From: an uncultured Bacteroidota bacterium
GTDB lineage: Bacteria > Bacteroidota > Bacteroidia > Chitinophagales > Chitinophagaceae
Length of the DNA: 64,000 nucleotides
Direction of reading: 5' to 3'
Assembly: GCA_903882965.1 (NCBI GenBank)
Contig: CAIRZD010000130.1
Coordinates: 23,305 to 87,304, forward strand
The position numbers and the translations under genes were made by a program. This document shows positions 1 through 10,038 of the stretch, piece after piece (the first letter of the stretch is position 1; each line of letters begins with the position of its first letter). Under the pieces are notes generated by a model. It did no database searches and had not been told where the DNA came from. It worked only from the letters and a program-made list of their open reading frames with translations.

Positions 1-851
1 TCAGTGCCTATTTCCTTCATTTCATCGGGAAGGTAATAGTGCATATCGCCTGAGATCTTTCCTTTTTTAAAGTCGAAACCGGAAGTAAAGGCTGCATCTT
101 TCCATAGGGCACCGGATAGTGAAACGCCACTGCCGGAAACATTACTGCCATACTGGTCCATAAGTTGTCCGTAGTTAAGCCAGAAGGTGATATCGTGGCC
201 TTCTGATTCGAGGACAGAAAAGTGGGGGTTAGTAATTATTGAATTATCTTTTGCTACGTTGAAAGCATTATCCATTTCGGCTGAGAGGCCGGCAACATCC
301 TCCATAGGTTTATCAATAATCCCCGAGCTACTTCTATCCAATTGGCTATAATCTGTAGGTATTGACAGGACGTTAATGATCACTAACAGCTTATTGTTCC
401 AACCTACAAACATATCCCTGCCAAGGCTTGTTTCTTTATGGTCACCGTGTTGTTTTATTATTGCCTGTGGAAACACTTGTTTGACGTATGTTTCCCATAG
501 GCCGGCATCAGAAAGGGGCACCAAGCCTGTGATGATGTTGCCTCCTTTGAATCGAGTGTCTGGTTTTACATAAACATAAAGGGTATTTGAAAGGTCGATG
601 CCGGCCTTTTCGATACCATTCATAGCATCCTTAGTACTTTTTTCGGGAATGCGTTTTTGCATTTCCTGAAATAGCTTGCTGCCTGTTATCATATTCCAGG
701 CAATTTTTTTGCCTAGTGATTTAAGGTTAATGCCTGCTACCGCTACAGCATCTTTAGGTATATAGCGCGCATGATCCGGTATTTTGCTGCAAGCACTAAA
801 CAGTGCTGCAGCAAGCAAAGCAAATAAGGTAATGCGCGGGAAATGCTGCAT
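1..851 (-). CDS. DUF4836-family lipoprotein, C-terminus cut by window edge
   Basis: This frame opens at an ATG ending at 851 and runs without a stop to the left edge, so it is partial (about 283 codons visible) and missing from the ORF track. The N-terminus is a lipoprotein signal: a hydrophobic stretch ending in the lipobox-like LFSAC, giving a mature protein starting at Cys. The next part, with IPKDAVAVAGINLKSLGKK, resembles the start of DUF4836 proteins, which are Bacteroidota lipoproteins of about 500 residues with no proven function. The protein should be membrane anchored and face the periplasm or outer-membrane side. It lies 17 bases downstream of the DUF3127 gene on the same strand, so co-transcription is possible. 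Family assignment rests on N-terminal sequence recognition only. Confidence 0.75.
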   Translation of the reverse strand, partial: MQHFPRITLFALLAAALFSACSKIPDHARYIPKDAVAVAGINLKSLGKKIAWNMITGSKLFQEMQKRIPEKSTKDAMNGIEKAGIDLSNTLYVYVKPDTRFKGGNIITGLVPLSDAGLWETYVKQVFPQAIIKQHGDHKETSLGRDMFVGWNNKLLVIINVLSIPTDYSQLDRSSSGIIDKPMEDVAGLSAEMDNAFNVAKDNSIITNPHFSVLESEGHDITFWLNYGQLMDQYGSNVSGSGVSLSGALWKDAAFTSGFDFKKGKISGDMHYYLPDEMKEIGT

Positions 852-868
852 ATGACTACTCTAATTTA

Positions 869-1306
869 TTAAAACGGTAAGTCGTCAATTGTTTCGGGTG
901 ATGGATTGAAATTTGGTGCAGCATTATAATTGTTCCCACCGGCCTGATTGCCACTGTTATTGTTATATGCAGGAGCTGCCTGATTACTGTTGCTGGTATT
1001 TGTAGCCCCGGTAGCACTTTCTACTCTCCATGCATCGAGGTTGGTGATATACTTGGTTAGCCCGTCTTTCTTATCAACGTAAGAATTGCCTTTTATGTTG
1101 AAGCTTACTTTTACGATGTCTCCTTCTTTAAAGCGGTCTATGATATCTGTTTTGGTTTGCACCAATTGCAGTTTTGCGAAGTTGGTGTAAATGTTACCAT
1201 TGATCTCTTCAGCTAATTCAATCACAAATTCGCGCTTCTTAAATTTTTCGCTTACTTGCTGTGCATCATACTTTACAAGTAGTTTTCCGGTTACTTCTAA
1301 ACTCAT
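869..1306 (-). CDS. DUF3127 OB-fold-like protein with SSB-type acidic tail
   Basis: The 145-residue product has an N-terminal domain of about 100 residues (starting MSLEVTGKLLVKYDAQQ) typical of DUF3127, a Bacteroidota family with a predicted OB fold. A low-complexity Asn/Gln/Gly/Ala linker follows, ending in DDLPF. That layout of OB domain, disordered linker and acidic tip ending in Pro-Phe is the layout of single-stranded DNA-binding protein, whose tip recruits repair and replication proteins. A role in DNA binding or repair is therefore inferred rather than shown. It is not canonical SSB, as the core sequence differs. The tRNA-His and its terminator lie just upstream on the same strand, and the DUF4836 gene follows after 17 bases. 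Confidence 0.8.
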   Translation of the reverse strand: MSLEVTGKLLVKYDAQQVSEKFKKREFVIELAEEINGNIYTNFAKLQLVQTKTDIIDRFKEGDIVKVSFNIKGNSYVDKKDGLTKYITNLDAWRVESATGATNTSNSNQAAPAYNNNSGNQAGGNNYNAAPNFNPSPETIDDLPF

Positions 1307-1371
1307 TTTAGTAAAATTTAATTATAAAACAATAAAAACAAAGATAAGGATACTTGCGATGAAGATAATAA

Positions 1372-1406
1372 AAAAAGTGTCCCGAATATTCGGGACACTT
1401 TTTTTT
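1372..1406 (-). terminator. Intrinsic terminator after tRNA-His
   Basis: A perfect hairpin (AGTGTCCCGAAT/ATTCGGGACACT) is flanked by an A-run on the left and a T-run on the right, so it can work on either strand. On the minus strand it follows the tRNA-His gene directly and separates it from the DUF3127 gene. Confidence 0.85.
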
Positions 1407-1415
1407 GATGAATTT

Positions 1416-1493
1416 TGGGGAGACTGATGGGGTTCGAACCCACGACCCTCAGAACCACAATCTGATGCTCTAACCAGCTGAGCTACAACCTCC
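1416..1493 (-). tRNA. tRNA-His (GTG)
   Basis: The minus strand folds into a complete cloverleaf. The D-stem is GCTC/GAGC. The anticodon stem TCAGA/TCTGA encloses loop TTGTGGT, giving anticodon GTG. The T-arm contains GGTTCGAACCC. The acceptor stem leaves an extra 5' G opposite C73, the G-1:C73 pair that identifies tRNA-His, and CCA is encoded at the 3' end. ORFs drawn across it on either strand are spurious. Confidence 0.97.
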
Positions 1494-1674
1494 GTGTTAA
1501 AAACGGACGGCAAAGGTAATATTTTTTTTGTTAACCTCACACTTCATTCCTGTTTTTAATATGGATACATTATAATCGGATGCAGGCAGGCTATATGTCA
1601 AATACATATCAGCCTGAAAGAAATAGCTGAATTATCATTTTTGGTGTAATGAAAAAAACCTATTATTGCCGTGT

Positions 1675-2568
1675 ATGAGGGCCTTATTTCTCACATTAGT
1701 CATTATCCATTGTACCCAATTCAATGTAATTGGGCAAACAAAGCCGATCACGCTCACAGGTAAGCTTGTTATGGCAACCGGGGAGGTATTTCCGTATAAA
1801 GTAGTGCTTACAGATTCAGGTGATGTGGTAAAAGGGTACTCTATTACATACAAAGAGCCCGATGACACCAAAGCTACAATACGCGGGATACTAGACCGGC
1901 ATATGCGCACGCTGAACTTTAAAGAAAAGGAGATCGTTTATTCGCATAATGTAAGTACAAAAGCATTTATGTGCCTGGTAAATGCCAGCCTGGAAAACGT
2001 GCATGAGGCGGGAGGTAGTGTGCTGAAAGGCTCTATTACGAGCCGGGAAAAAGACAATACTGCCTGCACTGAGGGTGAGATCATTTTTGATAATGACAAG
2101 GAGTTACAAAATTTGTTTGCCTATCATGAGCATTTCGATACGGTTATTTCCATGAAAAAAAGAGTACGGGAACCAGAGACAGTGAACGCAACACCAGAAC
2201 AGAGAGTACAAGAGCCATTAGTAACCGATAAGGTTACTGCCGGTATGGAAAAATTGTATGAATGGCATTCAGACACAATTATTATAGATATATGGGACGG
2301 GGGTAATGTAGATGGCGACCGGGTAACTTTGAATTTTAATGGTAAAACGTATCTTTCCAATTATACCTTGGTAAAAGAAAAAAAGCAGTTGCATATTCCG
2401 ATAACCGGGACTGATATTAAAACAATTACCATTTTTGCTGAAAATGAGGGATCTGAGCCACCCAACACTGCCAGCATTACCCTCACGGACGGAATTCTAA
2501 AATATAATATACTCGCATATAATAAAAAGGGTGATGCCGCATTAATCAGGGTAAAGAAAGTAGATTAG
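1675..2568 (+). CDS. Secreted protein of unknown function
   Basis: The track starts at a TTG (1666), but the ATG at 1675 fits better because it begins a clean signal peptide (MRALFLTLVIIHCTQFNVIG, cleavage near GQ-TK). The mature protein is about 275 residues. I do not recognise the family. The N-terminal half looks beta-rich (GKLVMATGEVFPYKVVLTD), the middle is charged, and the C-terminal part (EWHSDTIIIDIWDGGNVDGD) resembles a small beta-sandwich domain seen in Bacteroidota exported proteins. No sorting signal, lipobox or catalytic motif is visible. The gene appears monocistronic: a tRNA lies upstream on the other strand and a minus-strand gene follows. Confidence 0.7.
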   Translation: MRALFLTLVIIHCTQFNVIGQTKPITLTGKLVMATGEVFPYKVVLTDSGDVVKGYSITYKEPDDTKATIRGILDRHMRTLNFKEKEIVYSHNVSTKAFMCLVNASLENVHEAGGSVLKGSITSREKDNTACTEGEIIFDNDKELQNLFAYHEHFDTVISMKKRVREPETVNATPEQRVQEPLVTDKVTAGMEKLYEWHSDTIIIDIWDGGNVDGDRVTLNFNGKTYLSNYTLVKEKKQLHIPITGTDIKTITIFAENEGSEPPNTASITLTDGILKYNILAYNKKGDAALIRVKKVD

Positions 2569-2613
2569 GGAATAGCAGGTTAAATGGTTAAAATATTAAA
2601 AAAAAAGAGTGTA

Positions 2614-2805
2614 TCAACTTTTCTTCTTTTCAATAACATCGCTTACGGCCAGTACTAGTTGATATGGAAGAGTGCTATCTTCTTCATTTACAATGTCATA
2701 TCTCCCCAACGGCGACCAGGCCATGTAGAAGCGGGGATATCCTTTAATATTAACTTCATAGTACATACCGTCTTTACGTAATTGCGATATGATGACGGCA
2801 AGCAT
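2614..2805 (-). CDS. Small hypothetical protein (63 aa)
   Basis: The track extends this ORF to 2910, but the first 35 residues look like untranslated leader. The internal ATG at 2805, preceded by an AT-rich leader, gives a compact 63-residue protein (MLAVIISQLRKDGMYYEVNI onward) with balanced composition. It has no signal peptide or membrane segment and looks cytoplasmic. I recognise no functional domain. Coding potential is judged from the natural amino-acid composition and the absence of a competing frame. The gene converges with the secreted protein at 1675 and is divergent from the XRE regulator at 3031. Confidence 0.5.
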   Translation of the reverse strand: MLAVIISQLRKDGMYYEVNIKGYPRFYMAWSPLGRYDIVNEEDSTLPYQLVLAVSDVIEKKKS

Positions 2806-2958
2806 TGTTTTTTTATCAAAAACTATTTGCTTTGAGAAGCTGTTAGACACGCAGCAAAGTACGGTAAAATGTAGCATATCGGAGTAGAAATGACATTTTA
2901 TCAAAATCAAATTTTAAGAATTACCAACGTTTTTTAGTTTTAATCCGTCTTATTAGTT

Positions 2959-2970
2959 AGTATCGATACT
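2959..2970. promoter_or_regulatory. Palindrome upstream of XRE regulator (candidate operator)
   Basis: AGTATCGATACT is a perfect 12-base palindrome about 60 bases upstream of the XRE gene. With two mismatches it extends to 16 bases. Helix-turn-helix regulators often bind such sites in their own promoters, so it is a candidate autoregulatory operator. That function is inferred. Confidence 0.4.
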
Positions 2971-3030
2971 TATATTATTTAGTAATTCATCACCCAAAAT
3001 TGGTTTCATAAGTCACTAAAAAACTCTAAA

Positions 3031-3345
3031 ATGAACATCGGAATAGCTATTAAGTCAATACGGAAGAAACTTTCTATCACACAATATGAACTGGCGGAAA
3101 AGTGCGAGTTATCACAAACGTCATTATCACAAATAGAAACCGGCGTAAAACGCCCAAGCCAAAGGACCATTTCAAAAGTATGCGCAGTATTAGACATACC
3201 AGAATCTATTATATATATTGTGGCAATGCAGGAAGATGATGTACCACCAAGCAAAAAAGATGTATATGAATTGGTATACCCTTCCATAAAAAGCCTCGCC
3301 CTGCAAATGGTAAGTTCTGAGCATATGGCTTTAGTTGTGGCATAA
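3031..3345 (+). CDS. XRE-family helix-turn-helix regulator
   Basis: The 104-residue protein begins with a classic XRE/Cro-CI helix-turn-helix (about residues 4-62). SITQYELAEKCELSQTSLSQ contains both helices, and IETGVKRPSQRTISKVCAVL follows. The remaining 40 residues match no ligand-binding domain I know, so it may be a small DNA-binding regulator. It lies between a minus-strand gene and the unknown secreted protein at 3454. A perfect palindrome (2959-2970) upstream could be its own operator. Its targets cannot be told from sequence. Confidence 0.85.
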   Translation: MNIGIAIKSIRKKLSITQYELAEKCELSQTSLSQIETGVKRPSQRTISKVCAVLDIPESIIYIVAMQEDDVPPSKKDVYELVYPSIKSLALQMVSSEHMALVVA

Positions 3346-3453
3346 TGATAATGCGTACCTTGCATTATTAAGTACCTTAAAGCAATTCTTCTTTCATAGA
3401 TGCGTATTTAATTGTTTTGTATTACTATTGTAATGAATAGTAATACAAAACCT

Positions 3454-5106
3454 ATGAATAATATTCGCTACTATCCCGCTCTCTTATTATGCTTTTATTT
3501 TTCACTTGGGTATGCCCAGGGAAAAAAATATGATGTAAGTGCTCCAATAGATCTGCGTGAAACGGGAGTAAATAAAGTGCTTTGCATGAAAAATGGCAAT
3601 ACTATACTTTTTCATTTTGAACTTGAACCCGCAAAGTCTGTTATTGTAAAAATTTTTGATAGCACACACAAGGAAATAGCGAGCAAGAAGCAACTCTTCA
3701 GGTTATTTGATGTAAGAAAAATTAACGAGGCAGTATTCAAAGGGCTGTTTGAGATTAATGGAGAAGCCGTTTTATTTATCCAGCAGGAACATCTTAGTAA
3801 TACAGGCTTGATTAGGTTACGTTTCAATGCTACAGATGGAAGCGTAATTGAAGAAGAGCAGGCGGGGAAGTCGCCTAGTATGACGAAGCGCACAAGATTT
3901 GATGTAATGAAAAATAAGGATGAGGACAGTTATGCAATCCTTTTCTGTACAGATTCAAGAGAGTTTCTGGAGTGCAAAGTTTATGTAGCGTATTATAATA
4001 ACAGGCACGAGGGAATAAGAGAAGTGCCGATAGAAGTGGACCGGAAAAAGTATGATTATCTTGATGTTGTAGGTGCTGAGTGGCAATCCAGTGGCATCAA
4101 TATTACTCTCAGTCTTTTTAAACTTATAGAAAATGGTACAGCTGGCGATTTATCTTCGGCGCCAATTTATGACCATCATTTAGCTATGTATTATATTCCT
4201 AAGGGAAGCTCAACGGCCTACTCTGCTGCAGCCCATTTATCAACCGAAACCTATCCTTTGTATACCAATTACACGTATAATCCATTTGCGAAATCACTGA
4301 ACATATTGCTTTTAAGCTATAGGGCTGTTAATTACAAATATGGGTATACATGGCTTCCGGCAGCGATAATACAGCATCTTTTGTTTAAAATAGATGAAAG
4401 TAGCATGACCGCCGATTCTAAATGGATAAAGAACAAGTCGGCAAATGACTTCTTAAAGCAAGAGCGGGATTCAGGTGCATATTATGAAGGGTTGCCCATA
4501 AATATGTTTACGATGGAAACAGGGCTTTCTACAGTCATTTCCGAATCCTATTCGAGGTATCCGGAAATTGAAACAAGGGTGAGGATTAACAGATTTACTT
4601 ACTTTGGCGATATTGGGATCACACAGTATGATGATGATGGTAACGAAATATGGGGCACTGTATTGCCCATGCGGCAAACGCTGAAAAGCTACAATCATTA
4701 TTATGATCCGTATGAATTATCAAAAAAAGGGCAATCGCAGGAATTCTTCGGGGACTTGCCGGATGCGGTAAATGAACGACAACTCGTCTCCATAAATTCT
4801 TATTATCACGATAAAAATTTCTACATCATATTTAACGACAATAAAAAGAACTTCAATAACAGTCTGGCGCGTCCCGGGGATACTGTATGCAATTTCAACT
4901 TTACAAATACCTGCTATTATAAAATGGACAGGAAAAAGGAAGTCACAAAGCATTACCTGTTTGGTGAACCGGAAGCTAATGAATATAAATGCAGTTTTAT
5001 AGAAGGCGCTGATTTTGACGAAAAGAGAGGAACATATGCATCATTGGTGCAGTATAAAAAGGGAGATGAAACTTCGCTATGCATGGCGTGGGGCAAATTA
5101 GATTAA
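3454..5106 (+). CDS. Large exported protein of unknown function
   Basis: The track begins at a TTG (3412). The ATG at 3454 is preferred because it starts directly at a signal peptide (MNNIRYYPALLLCFYFSLGYAQ); an ATG at 3433 is the alternative. The mature protein is about 530 residues, rich in Tyr, Asn and Lys, with repeated beta-strand-like segments (NGNTILFHFELEP, GEAVLFIQQEHL, SYAILFCTDSREF). That pattern would fit a beta-propeller-like fold, but no named repeat is clear. There is no T9SS tail, lipobox or catalytic motif. The family looks Bacteroidota-specific and its function is unknown. The gene appears to stand alone, about 110 bases after the XRE regulator. Confidence 0.7.
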   Translation: MNNIRYYPALLLCFYFSLGYAQGKKYDVSAPIDLRETGVNKVLCMKNGNTILFHFELEPAKSVIVKIFDSTHKEIASKKQLFRLFDVRKINEAVFKGLFEINGEAVLFIQQEHLSNTGLIRLRFNATDGSVIEEEQAGKSPSMTKRTRFDVMKNKDEDSYAILFCTDSREFLECKVYVAYYNNRHEGIREVPIEVDRKKYDYLDVVGAEWQSSGINITLSLFKLIENGTAGDLSSAPIYDHHLAMYYIPKGSSTAYSAAAHLSTETYPLYTNYTYNPFAKSLNILLLSYRAVNYKYGYTWLPAAIIQHLLFKIDESSMTADSKWIKNKSANDFLKQERDSGAYYEGLPINMFTMETGLSTVISESYSRYPEIETRVRINRFTYFGDIGITQYDDDGNEIWGTVLPMRQTLKSYNHYYDPYELSKKGQSQEFFGDLPDAVNERQLVSINSYYHDKNFYIIFNDNKKNFNNSLARPGDTVCNFNFTNTCYYKMDRKKEVTKHYLFGEPEANEYKCSFIEGADFDEKRGTYASLVQYKKGDETSLCMAWGKLD

Positions 5107-5134
5107 CCTAATTCCCTGATATGGTTTCCTTCCT

Positions 5135-5422
5135 CTATTTGATGGCGATACCAATTATGCCGCTTATGTTGCGGGCAAGTGTTATTATTTTCTCTGCAAA
5201 ACCCATGTTATGAGCAATGCTTGGAGGTATAGCCGCAGGGTTATTTGCTTCCGGTGTTTGAGGTGAAGTAATATTGCTCATGACCGTTATAGGGTTGCTG
5301 CTTTTTACTTTGTTGTTTACATCATCCCAATTAAAAGCGAGCATCAATACTACATAAAGAAGCATTGACCACAACATAGATTTTGCAATAAATACAAACC
5401 GCTTTTTGAATACGGGTTTCAT
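5135..5422 (-). CDS. Small single-pass membrane protein
   Basis: The 95-residue product starts with a positively charged N-terminus (MKPVFKKRFVFIAK) followed by one hydrophobic segment (SMLWSMLLYVVLMLAF), suggesting an N-in membrane anchor. A Pro/Asn/Ser-rich stretch and a short hydrophobic C-terminus follow. I recognise no family. It converges with the gene ending at 5106, with a 28-base gap. The composition looks like real protein, and no longer frame competes on either strand. Confidence 0.5.
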   Translation of the reverse strand: MKPVFKKRFVFIAKSMLWSMLLYVVLMLAFNWDDVNNKVKSSNPITVMSNITSPQTPEANNPAAIPPSIAHNMGFAEKIITLARNISGIIGIAIK

Positions 5423-5545
5423 ATGCAGTGTTTTTATAAGTATGTAAAGTTAAGGGAGGATCAGCATACATTCAAAAAAATATTTAGATGGGGTTGTTGA
5501 TTGGTCAGGCGTAGTTTTAACATTATACACAAACGATTAATCCCG

Positions 5546-5553
5546 TAAATTTG
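5546..5553 (+). promoter_or_regulatory. -7 box TAAATTTG before the secreted Ig-repeat gene
   Basis: TAAATTTG matches the Bacteroidota -7 consensus TAnnTTTG exactly and ends seven bases before the preferred ATG at 5560. Transcription would start at or next to the start codon, giving a nearly leaderless mRNA. The upstream -33 region (TTTTAAC) is weak. Confidence 0.5.
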
Positions 5554-5559
5554 CTTTAT

Positions 5560-7698
5560 ATGAGAGGTTTCACGAAACAGTATTGCAATATTATCTTATG
5601 CGCTTTGTTTCTACTTGGTTGTTGGGATAATGTAAATGCAGCTATCCCCCCATGTTCCGGACCACCTGTGGTTGCTGCTATTAATGGAACAGACAGTTTG
5701 TGTATTGGGTATTCAGTTACATTATCAGATAATACTTCGGGTGGCATATGGTCAAGCAGCAATACAGGTATTGCGGTAGTAAACACTAGTGGCGTTGTGA
5801 CAGGGATGGCAACAGGTGTTGATACTGTGAAATATTCAGTAACTAATAGTTGCGGCACTACCACCGTAACGAAAATTATCCAGGTTGTATCCTTATCCCT
5901 TGCAGGTATATCCGGTCCTGACACGGTATGTGAAGCTTCGTCAATAACTTTAAATAATACTACTTCAGGTGGCAACTGGAGCAGTAGTAACAGTATCGTG
6001 GCCGTTGTGGATTCAACGAGCGGAATTATTACCGGGGTATCCGGCGGCGTTGTTATCATAAGCTACACACTACCATCCGGCTGTTTTGTTACCAAATGGA
6101 TTGTTGTAAACCCCATATCGCAGATCACAGGGAGTGCAGCAATTTGTGTTGGTGTCACGGGCCTTTTCAGTGACCTTTCAACAGGTGGCACCTGGAACAG
6201 CAGCAATACTACTGTAGCGACTATTAATGAAAGTACAGGCTCATCGCAGGCCATTGCACCCGGTGAAACAATGATAACCTACACTATCCCTAATGGTTGC
6301 AGCAGAAGGGTATTGCTTACCGTTAATCCCCTGCCTCCAAATTATTATGTATTTGGTGGTGGTGATTATTGTGCAGGTACATCAGGGGCGACAATAGGGC
6401 TTAATGGCTCTGATACAGGTATCAATTATTCATTGTATGACGGCACGGCGTTTGTTGATTCTCTTCATGGTACCGGCAGTTCACTTTTCTACGGCCCGTA
6501 TACGGCAGCGGGAACGTACCAGATATATGGTGTAAATATTGCTACAGGATGTAGTAACCGTATGTCGGGTATTGCAACTATTGGTGTAATACCGGATAAT
6601 GTACCTTCTGTAAGTATTACCACCGGTGTTGGCGACACTGTATGTGTGTTGGCAAACACTACTTTTACAGCATTACCTGTAGACGCGGGCGCATCTCCTT
6701 ATTACCAGTGGTACGTGAACAGTGCCAGCATGGGCACCGGTGTTACATACAGCTACGTACCTGCTAACGGAGATGTGGTTTCGGTTGTTATTTTCAGTGA
6801 TGCAGTTTGCGCGATTCCCAGTACTGCAACCAGTGCCATGACCATGACGACGATACCGAGAGTTTCGCCATCGATAAGCCTTTCTGTAACCCCCGCAGAT
6901 ACTGTGTGTGAATATGTACCGGCAACTATCATTCCTGCACCGGTTTATGGTGGGCCCACGCCTACATACAGGTGGATAAAGAATGGCTACACTGCAGCTA
7001 TTGGACCCGTATATACTTATGTGCCTGCCAATGGGGATAATATACTGTGCTCTATGTATAGCAGTTATGAATGCCTCATTACAGATTCGGTTTACAGCAC
7101 CAATAATATTAACATGACCGTTGTACCGTTGCTGATACCCACTGTAACTGTTACTGCACATCCGGGCGATACCATAACACAAGGTAATAGTGATACACTT
7201 GTGGCAAAGGTCGTGAATGGCGGAACGTCGCTGGCTTATCAGTGGGAAATAAACGGTATAGCTGTTCCCGGTGCCACAAACGATACATTTACCAGTAGTA
7301 ATTTTTCCGGCATTGATACCGTGGCCTGCGTAGTGACTAGCACCAGTTTTTGCGGAGGAGAACCGGCAATTGCTTATATAGTGATCAGGGATACAGATAC
7401 TGTGAGCCATTTGGGAATTGAAATGTTTTCGTCTTCCGGGGAAGAAGTTAGAATAGTGCCTAATCCTAACAAAGGAGTATTTACCATTAACGATACATTT
7501 ATTTCTGTTGCCAACGAAGCTACTGTGGAGATAGCAGATGTATTAGGGCAAATGGTTTATAGGCGAGTTATTCCACTGCAAAAAGGAAAATTGAATGCGC
7601 AGATAGATATGGATGAGCAGTTGGTAAATGGGGTTTATCTGATTCGTATCACAGCTAATGGAGCTGGTGTGTTTAGCAGGGTTACATTGACCAGGTAA
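5560..7698 (+). CDS. T9SS-secreted Ig-like repeat protein
   Basis: The ATG at 5560 starts a signal peptide (MRGFTKQYCNIILCALFLLG...NA); the track's TTG at 5551 overlaps a -7 promoter box. Residues about 30-260 hold three BIG2/Ig-like repeats, each with an opening Cys (DSLCIG, DTVCEA, AAICVG), a GGxWSSSN-like core and a closing Cys (NSCG, SGCF, NGCS). The middle contains PKD/Ig-like segments (YYQWYVNS, YRWIKNG, YQWEING). The last 85 residues form a T9SS type A sorting domain with VPNPNKGVFTI and a terminal beta-strand. The protein should therefore cross the outer membrane by type IX secretion and be released or anchored at the surface. Binding target is unknown; adhesion or matrix function is inferred from architecture. 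Confidence 0.88.
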   Translation: MRGFTKQYCNIILCALFLLGCWDNVNAAIPPCSGPPVVAAINGTDSLCIGYSVTLSDNTSGGIWSSSNTGIAVVNTSGVVTGMATGVDTVKYSVTNSCGTTTVTKIIQVVSLSLAGISGPDTVCEASSITLNNTTSGGNWSSSNSIVAVVDSTSGIITGVSGGVVIISYTLPSGCFVTKWIVVNPISQITGSAAICVGVTGLFSDLSTGGTWNSSNTTVATINESTGSSQAIAPGETMITYTIPNGCSRRVLLTVNPLPPNYYVFGGGDYCAGTSGATIGLNGSDTGINYSLYDGTAFVDSLHGTGSSLFYGPYTAAGTYQIYGVNIATGCSNRMSGIATIGVIPDNVPSVSITTGVGDTVCVLANTTFTALPVDAGASPYYQWYVNSASMGTGVTYSYVPANGDVVSVVIFSDAVCAIPSTATSAMTMTTIPRVSPSISLSVTPADTVCEYVPATIIPAPVYGGPTPTYRWIKNGYTAAIGPVYTYVPANGDNILCSMYSSYECLITDSVYSTNNINMTVVPLLIPTVTVTAHPGDTITQGNSDTLVAKVVNGGTSLAYQWEINGIAVPGATNDTFTSSNFSGIDTVACVVTSTSFCGGEPAIAYIVIRDTDTVSHLGIEMFSSSGEEVRIVPNPNKGVFTINDTFISVANEATVEIADVLGQMVYRRVIPLQKGKLNAQIDMDEQLVNGVYLIRITANGAGVFSRVTLTR

Positions 7699-7716
7699 AG
7701 GCAATTGCTATTAGAA

Positions 7717-7750
7717 TAAAAAAGCCCCGACTATTACATCGGGGCTTTTT
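7717..7750. terminator. Bidirectional terminator between Ig-repeat gene and groL
   Basis: The hairpin AAAAAGCCCCGA/TCGGGGCTTTTT has A-runs on the left and T-runs on the right and lies between two convergent genes. It can therefore end transcription from both. Confidence 0.9.
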
Positions 7751-7771
7751 GTATCTATTGAACTTTTTATT

Positions 7772-9777
<2,006 letters not shown>

Positions 9778-9814
9778 AGTTATTAATTTTTAATTTTTAC
9801 TAATTAGTGTTTGG

Positions 9815-9842
9815 TTTTCACTCGTAACTGAGGAGTGCATTT
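9815..9842. promoter_or_regulatory. CIRCE-like inverted repeat upstream of groS
   Basis: The core CACTC-N9-GAGTG(C) (9819-9838) has exactly the spacing and inner half-sites of the CIRCE element TTAGCACTC-N9-GAGTGCTAA bound by the heat-shock repressor HrcA. The outer bases diverge (TTTT and ATT), so it is degenerate or coincidental. Its place about 40 bases upstream of the groS start codon fits a repressor site. Confidence 0.4.
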
Positions 9843-9877
9843 TCTATGCCATTTGCAGGCGGGTTGCAAATCTCGCT

Positions 9878-9974
9878 ATTTTGGCAGAAAAATTGCTATT
9901 TTTTCTATTATTAGGTGTATATTTTGGCAGAAAGTCTTTATTGTCTAAAATAATTATATATCCCATTTTGACAG
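9878..9974. repeat. Three phased ATTTTGRCAG boxes between groS and peroxiredoxin
   Basis: ATTTTGGCAG occurs at 9878 and 9921, each within the longer match TATTTTGGCAGAAA, and ATTTTGACAG occurs at 9965. Start-to-start spacings are 43 and 44 bases, close to four helical turns. The third copy overlaps the likely -33 element of the peroxiredoxin promoter. They may be regulator binding sites. Confidence 0.45.
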
Positions 9975-9997
9975 TAGCATTGCTTACTTTACTTTTA
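9967..9997 (+). promoter_or_regulatory. Peroxiredoxin promoter (TTTG-N19-TACTTTTA)
   Basis: TTTG at 9967-9970 and TACTTTTA at 9990-9997 with a 19-base spacer fit the Bacteroidota -33/-7 promoter. The predicted start is about 35 bases before the ATG at 10039. Confidence 0.5.
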
Positions 9998-10038
9998 CCA
10001 GAACAATCTTCAATTATAATAATAAAATCAATAATATT

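Noticed and set aside
1322-1540. Small ORFs on both strands around 1191-1540
   Set aside because: They run through tRNA-His and its terminator.
6673-7410. 245-aa minus-strand ORF rich in Cys, His and Arg
   Set aside because: It is a shadow of the secreted Ig-repeat gene, with composition set by the opposite strand's Thr/Val/Gly codons.
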